Source: Desulfovibrio sp. UBA2564
GTDB taxonomy: Bacteria > Desulfobacterota > Desulfovibrionia > Desulfovibrionales > Desulfovibrionaceae
Direction of reading: 5' to 3'
Assembly: GCA_002340305.1 (NCBI GenBank)
Contig: DDLU01000040.1
Span: forward strand, 1-8,595
DNA length: 8,595 nt
The notes under the pieces were generated by a model. That model had not been told where the DNA came from. It ran no database searches and saw only the letters and a list, made by a program, of their open reading frames with translations. Both the position numbers and the translations under genes were made by a program. The stretch's first letter is position 1. Each line of letters begins with the position of its first letter. Below are positions 1 through 5,928 of this stretch, in pieces.

Positions 1-384
1 GCGGTAAATTTCCTGACTTGGTTGTACGAGACTTCCCGCCGTGAAAATAAATCAATAGTTGAGCTTATTTCTGCTCCCGCTTTCGAGGCAGCAGGTGAAA
101 GCGAATCTCCCAAAGACGCGGTCACCCGTTTCTGTAAGGCAGCTAAGGAATTGCGCTATCCCCATCTCAGCGAACTTGAGAAAGCTCATTCCAAGATTGT
201 TTCCGAAATCTGTGTTGGAACGAAATGGCGTGTTGAACCCGTAGGCAGCTTTGAAACTGGCGAGGTCATGATTCAGACTCGTTTTAAGAATCGCGAAGCC
301 ATGCAGAAAGCCCTGACTGATCTGGAAGCAATCGCCAAATTCAGCGGCTGGGAAGACCTCTTCGAGCTGGGTAGAGATAAATAA
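1..384 (+). CDS. C-terminal fragment of an uncharacterised protein, possibly ParB-like
   Basis: The reading frame is open from the first base of the window, so the gene starts upstream and only about 127 C-terminal residues are seen. The fragment is charged and mostly helical in character, with no membrane segment and no metal motif. A segment rich in Arg/Glu (about residues 8-20) is followed by a 'LRYPHLSELEKAH' stretch and a predicted beta-rich end. This layout resembles the C-terminal part of ParB-like (ParB N-domain) proteins, but the diagnostic N-terminal domain lies outside the window, so the assignment is tentative. The stop codon is one base before the ATG of the SPL-like gene, which implies co-transcription and probably translational coupling. 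The coding frame is well supported; the function is not. Confidence 0.75.
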   Translation, partial: AVNFLTWLYETSRRENKSIVELISAPAFEAAGESESPKDAVTRFCKAAKELRYPHLSELEKAHSKIVSEICVGTKWRVEPVGSFETGEVMIQTRFKNREAMQKALTDLEAIAKFSGWEDLFELGRDK

Positions 385-385
385 G

Positions 386-1486
386 ATGACTAACAATTTC
401 ATTCTTCCCGATCATCTGAAGGGAATTGAAAAAATATATATTGATCGCAGCATGCAGAAAACTCCCGTTACTGAGCGGGTGCTTTCGCGCATGCCTGACC
501 TCCCGGTAGAAGTCGTCGACCCGGAGAATTTCCCGCACGGCGAACTGGGCGGCAAGCAATCCCTTTATCTTAAAGAGTACAAGGGCAAATTCCTGCGCTT
601 CTGCCCCGGCACCCGTTACTACCATTGCTGTGGTTACCGGATCATCCACATCGGTGAGGGCTGTCCCATGGCCTGTTCCTACTGTATTTTGCAGGCTTAC
701 TTTCAGGACAATGTGCTCAAAGTCTGGGCCAACCAGAATGACTTGTTTGATGAGTTGGGTAAGGCATTTTCTGCGGATATTTCTACCCGCTATCGTGTAG
801 GAACCGGGGAGTTTACTGATTCCCTTGCGCTGGAAGCTGTCACTGGATACAGCCGCGATCTGGTGGAATTTCTCGGCGATTATTCAAATGTCTGTCTGGA
901 GCTTAAGTCCAAGATCATCGATCTTTCATGGATGGATGTGGTAAAACGCACAGATCGATTGCTTCCGGCATGGTCGCTCAACGCGCCGTTCGTTAACGAG
1001 CATGAGGAGTTCGGTGTCTCCACGCTTAAGGAACGCCTTGAAGCTGCCCGAACCTGCGCCGAGGCTGGGTTCCGTGTCTGCCTGCATTTTGATCCTGTCA
1101 TTCGTTTTGACGGCTGGCGTGAAGGTTATGCAGAAATCATCGATATGATCTTTGATTACGTGAAGCCGGAACAGATCGCTTATTTCAGCATCGGTTCGTT
1201 CCGTCACATGCCGCACCTTAAGTCGATCATTGAGCAGAATTTCCCGGACACAACTTATATCTTTGATGAGTTTATCACCGGGAATGATAACAAGATGCGT
1301 CTGCTGCGGCCCCTGCGTTTGCGTCAGTTCAAATTTATAGTCGATCGTCTGCGCAAGCACGGCATGGGTAAGCAGCTTTACTTCTGTATGGAATCCACTG
1401 AGAACTGGCAGGATGTTTTCGGCTACACTCCCAAGGAACTGGGCGGACTCGGTAAGCATCTCATGAAGCAGGCTTTTAACGATTAG
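386..1486 (+). CDS. SPL-family radical SAM protein (spore photoproduct lyase-like, COG1533 type)
   Basis: This 366-aa protein is a radical SAM enzyme of the spore photoproduct lyase family. The [4Fe-4S]/SAM motif CPMACSYC gives Cys93, Cys97 and Cys100 (CX3CX2C). Further family signatures are 'ELKSK' at 172-176 and 'HFDPVI' at 234-239. Known SPLs repair the thymine dimer of spores using a hydrogen-donor cysteine 43 residues after the last cluster cysteine (Cys140 in Geobacillus). Here that position is Phe143, within 'GEFTDSL', and the tyrosine that follows the last cluster cysteine in SPL is Ile101. The fold and SAM chemistry are therefore likely kept, but classical SPL repair is unlikely. The substrate is unknown and could be nucleic acid. 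Length is close to that of SPL. The ATG follows the upstream stop by one base, with only a weak purine-rich ribosome site (GAGA, 373-376). Two hairpin terminators follow. Confidence 0.9.
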   Translation: MTNNFILPDHLKGIEKIYIDRSMQKTPVTERVLSRMPDLPVEVVDPENFPHGELGGKQSLYLKEYKGKFLRFCPGTRYYHCCGYRIIHIGEGCPMACSYCILQAYFQDNVLKVWANQNDLFDELGKAFSADISTRYRVGTGEFTDSLALEAVTGYSRDLVEFLGDYSNVCLELKSKIIDLSWMDVVKRTDRLLPAWSLNAPFVNEHEEFGVSTLKERLEAARTCAEAGFRVCLHFDPVIRFDGWREGYAEIIDMIFDYVKPEQIAYFSIGSFRHMPHLKSIIEQNFPDTTYIFDEFITGNDNKMRLLRPLRLRQFKFIVDRLRKHGMGKQLYFCMESTENWQDVFGYTPKELGGLGKHLMKQAFND

Positions 1487-1519
1487 TAACGTCAAAAAAT
1501 GGACACATGAGCCGATAAG

Positions 1520-1542
1520 CTGGTGGGAAACACCAGATTTTT
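1520..1542 (+). terminator. First hairpin with U-tract after the SPL-like gene
   Basis: A perfect 6-bp stem CTGGTG/CACCAG (1520-1525 with 1531-1536) has a GGAAA loop and is followed by ATTTTT. It lies 34 bases after the SPL-like stop codon. It is a short terminator candidate, the first of two in tandem. Confidence 0.5.
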
Positions 1543-1555
1543 AGAACAAAAGAAG

Positions 1556-1601
1556 GCTGAAACGAAGCGAATAGAGATAAACGCTAGTTTCAGCTTTTTT
1601 T
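1556..1601 (+). terminator. Rho-independent terminator of the SPL-like operon
   Basis: GCTGAAAC (1556-1563) pairs with GTTTCAGC (1587-1594). After a small internal bulge the stem continues with AGCG (1566-1569) against CGCT (1582-1585). Seven T residues follow at 1595-1601. This is the stronger of the two tandem hairpins and probably the main transcript end. Confidence 0.8.
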
Positions 1602-1684
1602 GTGGGGTTGGTGTAGAAATGGTTTTCAATGCATTTTATCGTGTGCATATGAAATATTTTGGGAATGGGTGAGTAACAATCGGT

Positions 1685-1713
1685 TTGATATGGAATAAAA
1701 CTTGGTGTAATAA
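1685..1713 (+). promoter_or_regulatory. Candidate sigma-70 promoter of the 156-aa gene
   Basis: TTGATA (1685-1690) is a good -35 match. TAATAA (1708-1713) follows with 17-base spacing; TGTAAT (1706-1711) is a closer -10 match but with 15-base spacing. Either -10 overlaps the left arm of the inverted repeat at 1702-1738. The call is from motif matching only. Confidence 0.35.
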
Positions 1714-1738
1714 CTTGATTAAAGGGGGATTACACCAA
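1702..1738 (+). promoter_or_regulatory. Perfect 10-bp inverted repeat enclosing the ribosome binding site
   Basis: TTGGTGTAAT (1702-1711) is the exact reverse complement of ATTACACCAA (1729-1738). The right arm includes the A of the start codon. The 17-base spacer contains the Shine-Dalgarno sequence AGGGGG (1723-1728) directly against the stem. In RNA this would be a hairpin that presents or restricts the ribosome site. In DNA it could be an operator overlapping the -10 region. Which of these applies depends on the transcription start. Confidence 0.6.
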
Positions 1739-2208
1739 TGTCCTTACAAGATTATAAAGTTCGAATTGATCGCCTTCAGGAAGGCTTAGGCAAGTCCTTC
1801 GTAGAAAATCCTTTTATTTTAAATATTCCGGGCAAATCCATCGCGCTCAAGGTGGACCCCTATTATTACGTGGCCTTTGAGCCTGCATTTTCTGAAAACC
1901 TGAGCCGTTTCGCAGTCATGCTGCCCAAAAACGTGCGCGACACTTTAGTGCGCACCGGGAATCTGGTTACTGATCAGGAATCCCGTAACCCGATTATCAA
2001 AATCCGCATGAAGTGGAATGACTGCAACTACGCCATGAACGTCTGTTTTGTAGAATCCGGCTTCATTGATCAAGCTCTTAAAATCTACGGCGGTGTTCAA
2101 GAAGAAGTCGGCCTCTCCGAAATCCGTATCCTCGAATCTGAACGCGAAAGGCTGGAGAAGTTCTTCGGTGAGCGCACTCTTTTGAAGAGTGTTGCGTTTG
2201 TGGAGTAG
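1738..2208 (+). CDS. Uncharacterised 156-aa protein
   Basis: I do not recognise this protein. It is soluble in character, with no signal peptide, membrane segment or cysteine-pair motif. The start is supported by AGGGGG nine bases before the ATG. The N-terminus looks helical ('DYKVRIDRLQEGLGKSF'), the middle mixed alpha/beta with an aromatic patch ('YYYVAFEP') and basic segments, and the C-terminus a charged helix rich in Glu and Arg. It lacks the RxxxR and (D/N)xSxxG signatures of PilZ domains, so I do not assign that. It is a single-gene unit between the terminators at 1520-1601 and the next gene, 74 bases downstream, with an unusual hairpin over its own start. Base composition matches its neighbours. 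Coding is likely; the role is unknown. Confidence 0.75.
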   Translation: MSLQDYKVRIDRLQEGLGKSFVENPFILNIPGKSIALKVDPYYYVAFEPAFSENLSRFAVMLPKNVRDTLVRTGNLVTDQESRNPIIKIRMKWNDCNYAMNVCFVESGFIDQALKIYGGVQEEVGLSEIRILESERERLEKFFGERTLLKSVAFVE

Positions 2209-2282
2209 GAGTAGCCCTCCCCGCACAATTATGCTTTTATGACTGATATATTATTTTAGATAGAGGGGAGATTTTTCGGGGT

Positions 2283-2939
2283 ATGGTTAAAAAGATAATT
2301 GCAGTTGTTTTGGTTTTTGCAGTGACGAGTGTAGCTGCTTTGTTTGTTTTGCGAAGCCGGAAAAACGATACAAAGGCCGAAGTAAGGGCTGTTAAATCTG
2401 AAAATCTAAGTCTCATAGATTCGAGTACGATAAAGCAAAAGAATGGCCGTGAAGAGGCGGAAGCATCTAAGGAAGCGGAAGAAATTGTTGATGGTGTCAG
2501 CTACACCAAAATCAATGTCTACGAACTTTTTGATATTTGCGAACGCAAGGATGCAAAGCTGATCGGCGATCATTTTGTTATGCGCGGGGTTGTCTTCAAT
2601 GAAAGCCAACTGGGCAAGGACTCTCCGTTTGTGCTTATGCGCCACAACTTATGGTGCTGTGAAGACCATGCTATTTCGTTTGGGTTCAGGATTGATACCG
2701 CCAAGGCTGAATCACTTGAAAGCGGACAATGGGTGAAGGTCTACGGTAAGCTTGAAAAAGGGCAACTTGCAGCCGATGCAGAATTTCCTTCAACCGAGCA
2801 GATGAAGAAAATTAATCTCCCGCCGAGTATTGATATAGAAAAGAATTGGATTTTCAGTGCTGTTAAGGTTGAGAAGGTGAGTGCTCCTGAGCAACTTTAT
2901 ATCACTTACTGGAATACGAAGAAGCCTTTCTACTACTAA
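2283..2939 (+). CDS. Membrane-anchored protein with a YcgQ/DUF1980-like C-terminal domain
   Basis: This 218-aa protein has one hydrophobic segment at about residues 4-23, ending in RSRK, which is best read as a signal anchor or uncleaved signal peptide. A charged, low-complexity linker follows (about 25-70), then a beta-rich domain (about 75-200). The domain contains 'FVMRGVVF' (98-105), 'FVLMRHNLWCCEDHA' (116-130) with Cys125-Cys126, 'GFRI' (134-137) and 'WVKVYGKLE' (150-158). The arg/CC/A/GF order and following 'WVKV.G.L' match the C-terminal domain of YcgQ-type DUF1980 proteins as I recall it. Those proteins normally have a multi-membrane-segment N-terminus and pair with a YcgR-type permease. 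Neither the larger membrane part nor the permease is present here. The domain probably lies outside the cytoplasmic membrane. The ATG follows AGGGGAG (2264-2270) with rather long spacing. The gene ends four bases before the convergent phosphatase gene. Confidence 0.75.
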   Translation: MVKKIIAVVLVFAVTSVAALFVLRSRKNDTKAEVRAVKSENLSLIDSSTIKQKNGREEAEASKEAEEIVDGVSYTKINVYELFDICERKDAKLIGDHFVMRGVVFNESQLGKDSPFVLMRHNLWCCEDHAISFGFRIDTAKAESLESGQWVKVYGKLEKGQLAADAEFPSTEQMKKINLPPSIDIEKNWIFSAVKVEKVSAPEQLYITYWNTKKPFYY

Positions 2940-2943
2940 TGAA

Positions 2944-3750
2944 TTAAATAGCGATAGCGATTGCTGCGATGTCGTCGTGGGTTTTAAATCGGGGGTAGGT
3001 GCAGCAGTTTACGTCTGTTGCTTCGATGCTGCGGATTTGATCGCGGAGGCCTTTAAGCCCGGATTGGCGGAACAGGCTTACCTGCTCGCTGTAGTCGCGT
3101 TCTTTGCACGGGTTTTCATTGGGCATAAGCAGACCATCCGTGAAGAGCAGGATGTTGCGGACCCCGGTGAGGTCGTGTGTTCCGGTATTGAGGAAATTTA
3201 TTGCTTCCGGTTCACCATTGAAAACGCCGTAATCGAGATTCATGCGGCAGCGTACTTTGGAAATTTGATCATGCAGCGCAACGCCGATAGATGATTCGGC
3301 AGTCGGGCCGACTTTCTTCCACATGGTCAGGGTCTCTTTGTCGTGATCCGGGCTGTTGCAGAGAAATTCAAAATTTCCGTCTTCATAAACGCAGATGATC
3401 CGGCAATCTCCAATCTGCGCCCATTCCATCTGATTCCCTTTGATGCGAACCACCGCCGCGCAGGTGCTCCAGAGATTCTTCTTGTTGGACATGTTGACGT
3501 TCCGCTCCGTCATACCCTTGCGGATTCTTAGATTTGCTTTTTCCGCCAATTCCTGCATGCTTCCGCCATTCTTTCTAAACTCTTCCCCGGCGAGATTGGA
3601 TGCGAGAAAGCCTCCTGTGTAGCCGTGTTCATATGTATTGGGGCTAAGGCTGGTGGCACCGTCAAATACTCCGAAGATGTTATCTTCCATCAGGAGATAA
3701 TCTTCATTCAGTACTCCGGTTCCGTGTTCAAAGAGTGATTCGATCTGCAT
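2944..3750 (-). CDS. PP2C-family serine/threonine protein phosphatase
   Basis: This is a metal-dependent protein phosphatase of the PP2C superfamily, 268 aa from the chosen start. The motifs in order are 'NEDYL' (15-19), 'FGVFDGATSL' with Asp30-Gly31, 'AQIGDCR' (111-117) with Asp115, 'LLFTDGLL' (201-208) with Asp205, and a terminal 'THDDIAAIAI' with Asp259-Asp260. These are the aspartates that hold the two metal ions in PP2C enzymes, so it is probably active. It is a lone catalytic domain in the cytoplasm, with no membrane or sensor domain. The target is unknown, and no kinase gene is adjacent. The frame is open to an ATG at 3798, but I chose the ATG at 3750 because GAGG lies nine bases before it and homology begins there. 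The gene converges on the DUF1980-like gene with no terminator visible between them. A promoter candidate and a palindrome lie upstream. Confidence 0.88.
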   Translation of the reverse strand: MQIESLFEHGTGVLNEDYLLMEDNIFGVFDGATSLSPNTYEHGYTGGFLASNLAGEEFRKNGGSMQELAEKANLRIRKGMTERNVNMSNKKNLWSTCAAVVRIKGNQMEWAQIGDCRIICVYEDGNFEFLCNSPDHDKETLTMWKKVGPTAESSIGVALHDQISKVRCRMNLDYGVFNGEPEAINFLNTGTHDLTGVRNILLFTDGLLMPNENPCKERDYSEQVSLFRQSGLKGLRDQIRSIEATDVNCCTYPRFKTHDDIAAIAIAI

Positions 3751-3806
3751 TTCATAAACCTCAAATATTGAATACCTGAGATTTGCAAAAAGAATCAAAT
3801 AAATGG

Positions 3807-3835
3807 ATACTATGCTTCGCGGTTTTTTTTATCAA
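3807..3835 (-). promoter_or_regulatory. Candidate sigma-70 promoter of the PP2C gene
   Basis: On the minus strand TTGATA (3835-3830) and TAGTAT (3812-3807) are spaced by 17 bases, which is close to consensus. The start point would be near 3800, giving a leader of about 50 bases. The -35 box is part of the palindrome at 3830-3846. Confidence 0.45.
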
Positions 3836-3846
3836 TATTATTGATA
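3830..3846. promoter_or_regulatory. 17-bp palindrome, operator candidate
   Basis: TATCAATA and TATTGATA flank a single central T, giving a perfect 8-bp inverted repeat in the region between two divergent genes. It covers the -35 box of the PP2C promoter candidate, so a bound regulator would be expected to block or modulate that gene. It does not match the FNR, CRP or Rex consensus closely. Confidence 0.4.
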
Positions 3847-3884
3847 GGAATCGTTTGTTCTCCAGTTCTGATGCCTAGTCCCGG

Positions 3885-3913
3885 TTGAACGTTTAGCTAA
3901 TTAAAAATATATT
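3885..3913 (+). promoter_or_regulatory. Candidate promoter of the glycosyltransferase gene, implying a leaderless mRNA
   Basis: TTGAAC (3885-3890) and TATATT (3908-3913) are spaced by exactly 17 bases. Transcription would begin at about 3919-3921, which is the ATG at 3920. There is no Shine-Dalgarno sequence in the AT-rich stretch before the ATG, which fits a leaderless transcript. Confidence 0.45.
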
Positions 3914-3919
3914 TTACAT

Positions 3920-5164
3920 ATGAAAATTATTCATCTTTTGAGCCAGATTCCTGATGCTACCGGAAGCGGTAAGTATGTGCAGGAGATGATCCGGCAGAGC
4001 CTTGATTGTGGGTATACGCCTTACTTGGTTTGCGGGGTTCCCGCTTCTTTTGACTTGCAGGAGACACCCCTCGCCGATGTAATTCCAGCGGAGCATTGTC
4101 TTTTCGTACGTTTTGATGATCAGGACCTTGGGTTTAAAGTGGTGGGGATGAGTGATGTCATGCCTTATCCCAGCACTGTTTGTGCGCATTTGGATGATGA
4201 AGAAATTGCGGCTTACCGCGTAGCTTTCGAGCGGGTAATCGGACAGGCTGTTGAACTTTTCGTGCCGGATTTGATTCACTCAAATCATCTGTGGATGGCT
4301 ACTGCCGCAGCCAGACGTGTTGCTCCTCATATTCCATTGGTGGCTACCTGTCACGGGACCTGCTTGCGCCAACACACTCTTTGTCCTGAGTTGGGGCGTT
4401 CGTTACTGGATGATTTGTCAGGGATCGATAGAGTGATTGCCCTGTTTGAAGAGCAGAAGCAGGAAATCGTCAGCTTACTTGGCCTACCTGAAGAGCGGGT
4501 TGCGACGATCAGCGGCGGATTCAATAGTGATTGCTTTTTTGGTGAATCGTGCCAGCCAGCACAAGGTACCGTAAAGATTTTATATGCAGGCAAGCTCAAC
4601 CGTTCCAAGGGAGTGCCTTGGATGCTGCGTTGTCTGGCTGGGTTGGAGATAGAAGATTTTCATTTGCATCTGGTAGGGGCGGGCAATGGCCCGGAAAAAG
4701 CAGAGTGCCTGCGTCTTGCGAAAGATCTTGGCGAGCGGGTTACAGTGCATGGTGTGCTTTCACACCAAGAACTTGGCGAGTTGATGCGAAGCTCGCATAT
4801 CTTTGTGCTGCCGTCATTTTTTGAAGGGCTTCCGCTTGTTCTGCTGGAAGCACTGGCTTGCGGGTGTAGGATTGTTGCTACTGATTTACCCGGGGTGCGT
4901 GAACTTTTTGCCAAGTATCCGGCAGATATTGTGCGCACGGTTGCATTACCTCCTCTTGAAACTGTCGATAGGCCTTATGCAAAAGATGAGGCGGTGTTGG
5001 ATAAACGGCTGACTGCTGCGCTTGAAGAAGCCATTCGTGCCGTTCAATCAGGGGTGGAATATTCTTCAGATGATATTGGAAAGCTGACCGCTTCCTACAC
5101 GTGGCCCAATATTTTTAAGCGTATCTCGGGAGTGTACAAGCAGGCTGTTGAGAGTCGTAAGTGA
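3920..5164 (+). CDS. Family 4 glycosyltransferase (GT-B fold)
   Basis: This 414-aa protein is a retaining, nucleotide-sugar-dependent glycosyltransferase of the GT4/group 1 type, cytoplasmic or membrane-peripheral. The N-terminal Rossmann domain starts at once with 'MKIIHLLSQIP', followed by the glycine-rich 'GSGKYV' (15-20). The second domain starts with 'ILYAGKLNRSKG' (220-231) and 'LVGAGNGPE' (251-259). The donor-binding motif is 'FFEGLPLVLLEALACG' (300-315), with Glu302 and Glu310 as the EX7E pair. Length is normal for the family. Donor and acceptor cannot be told from sequence; surface polysaccharide or glycolipid assembly is the usual role. No other cell-envelope gene is near, so it is an isolated transferase. 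The ATG at 3920 is the only plausible start, since a stop lies six codons upstream and the first beta strand begins at residue 2. No ribosome binding site is visible. A strong terminator follows. Confidence 0.9.
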   Translation: MKIIHLLSQIPDATGSGKYVQEMIRQSLDCGYTPYLVCGVPASFDLQETPLADVIPAEHCLFVRFDDQDLGFKVVGMSDVMPYPSTVCAHLDDEEIAAYRVAFERVIGQAVELFVPDLIHSNHLWMATAAARRVAPHIPLVATCHGTCLRQHTLCPELGRSLLDDLSGIDRVIALFEEQKQEIVSLLGLPEERVATISGGFNSDCFFGESCQPAQGTVKILYAGKLNRSKGVPWMLRCLAGLEIEDFHLHLVGAGNGPEKAECLRLAKDLGERVTVHGVLSHQELGELMRSSHIFVLPSFFEGLPLVLLEALACGCRIVATDLPGVRELFAKYPADIVRTVALPPLETVDRPYAKDEAVLDKRLTAALEEAIRAVQSGVEYSSDDIGKLTASYTWPNIFKRISGVYKQAVESRK

Positions 5165-5179
5165 AAAGTTAGTTTGCTC

Positions 5180-5220
5180 AAAAAAAATCCGCCACACCGA
5201 AAGGTGCAGCGGATTTTTTT
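5180..5220. terminator. Bidirectional rho-independent terminator
   Basis: ATCCGC (5187-5192) pairs with GCGGAT (5209-5214), and CACC (5195-5198) with GGTG (5203-5206), around a GAAA loop with a CA/CA mismatch between the two stems. A run of A residues on the left (5180-5187) and T residues on the right (5214-5220) let it work on both strands. It ends the glycosyltransferase gene and could also stop transcription arriving from the convergent minus-strand gene. Confidence 0.85.
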
Positions 5221-5248
5221 ATAGCTAAAAAATGGCGAAGTCAAACTA

Positions 5249-5307
5249 AAAAGTTTCTCTGGCTCCCGGGGGGACCGTCGGTAGACTCCCCGAAGGGCCG
5301 CCGGAGC
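5249..5307 (-). terminator. GC-rich structured element after the Cys-motif gene, possible terminator or dispersed repeat
   Basis: GCTCC (5262-5266) pairs with GGAGC (5303-5307), enclosing nested options: GGGG (5270-5273) with CCCC (5288-5291), ACC/GGT (5274-5282), and on the minus strand CCC-TTCG-GGG, a UUCG-type tetraloop. On the minus strand it starts eight bases after the stop codon of the next gene and is followed by TTTTT (5253-5249). It is far more GC-rich than its surroundings, like the recurrent palindromic elements of Desulfovibrio genomes. Confidence 0.5.
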
Positions 5308-5315
5308 ACTCTTAA

Positions 5316-5840
5316 TTATTTCTTAGTCTGGCTCTTGGGACAGGTGTCTTCGAGGTAACAGACTTCGCAGCCGCCGGAGTACGGGAAGGGGGTGAAGACC
5401 GCGTACTGACGGTTTACAGTACCTTCCTGATTCCATGTGAGGCCGAGGGATTCAAAAGCCTTGAGCACTTCTTCACCCGGCCTGGGCAGCGGCGCACACT
5501 TACCTTCTTCCATCTGGGGAATCAGGGACTGTGCTGCGGACATAACGAGGGTGATGGCGAGGTTGTGGTGGGCAAGACCCTCAGTGGGGGTTTCCTGCCA
5601 GATTTCCTCAACAGCATCTTCTACTTCCTTTTCAAGGAAGAGCAGCAGGAAGTCGGTGCCTTTTCCGCCTTCTGGCTGTTTCAGGGTATAGGCTTTGAGA
5701 TGGGGTTCCCACTCGTTCCAGTATTTTTCGAGGCTTTCCATTAGGGAATGCTCGAAGCGAGTGGTGCCGTGCAGTTCGCTAAAATAGAAAATATTGAATT
5801 CCGGATTCGGTTTAGCTTCGACAATTTTAAAAGCACTCAT
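5316..5840 (-). CDS. Uncharacterised protein with a C-terminal Cys-X2-Cys-X5-Cys motif
   Basis: I do not recognise this 174-aa protein. It is acidic and soluble, without a signal peptide or membrane segment. The first about 115 residues look alpha/beta, with a helical, Glu-rich middle (about 70-110). The C-terminal end reads 'GGCEVCYLEDTC', giving Cys158, Cys161 and Cys167. The spacing equals the last three cysteines of the [4Fe-4S] loop of endonuclease III-type glycosylases (CX6CX2CX5C), but the first cysteine of that loop is missing and no glycosylase helix-hairpin-helix is seen. Cys115 could be a fourth ligand. A small iron-sulfur or zinc site is therefore possible, not shown. The start is firm: AGGAGA lies eight bases before the ATG. 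It is a single gene between the metK terminator and the structured element at 5249-5307. Confidence 0.8.
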   Translation of the reverse strand: MSAFKIVEAKPNPEFNIFYFSELHGTTRFEHSLMESLEKYWNEWEPHLKAYTLKQPEGGKGTDFLLLFLEKEVEDAVEEIWQETPTEGLAHHNLAITLVMSAAQSLIPQMEEGKCAPLPRPGEEVLKAFESLGLTWNQEGTVNRQYAVFTPFPYSGGCEVCYLEDTCPKSQTKK

Positions 5841-5881
5841 ATTTAAATTCTCCTGACTTGCGTTCTGGTTGGTGAACAGTT

Positions 5882-5910
5882 TCTTTACCCGCTAAAACAT
5901 AAAGCCTCAA
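5882..5910 (-). promoter_or_regulatory. Weak promoter candidate of the Cys-motif gene
   Basis: On the minus strand TTGAGG (5910-5905) and TAAAGA (5887-5882) are spaced by 17 bases. Both are moderate matches. The position, downstream of the metK terminator and about 40 bases before the ATG, is right for a gene that must have its own promoter. Confidence 0.25.
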
Positions 5911-5928
5911 GTCTAAAAGTCCACCTGT

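Noticed and set aside
926..1495. A 189-codon minus-strand frame over the SPL-like gene
   Set aside because: It is antisense to a clear radical SAM gene and has no recognisable domain.
2175..2191. Hairpin CACTCTT-TTG-AAGAGTG near the 3' end of the 156-aa gene
   Set aside because: It lies within coding sequence and is not followed by a T-tract, so I do not call it a terminator.
1738..2208. PilZ domain for the 156-aa protein
   Set aside because: The size is suitable, but the RxxxR and (D/N)xSxxG c-di-GMP-binding motifs are absent.
3751..3798. The longer N-terminus of the phosphatase (ATG at 3798)
   Set aside because: The extra 16 residues are not part of the PP2C fold, and the ATG at 3750 has a GAGG ribosome site at the right distance.
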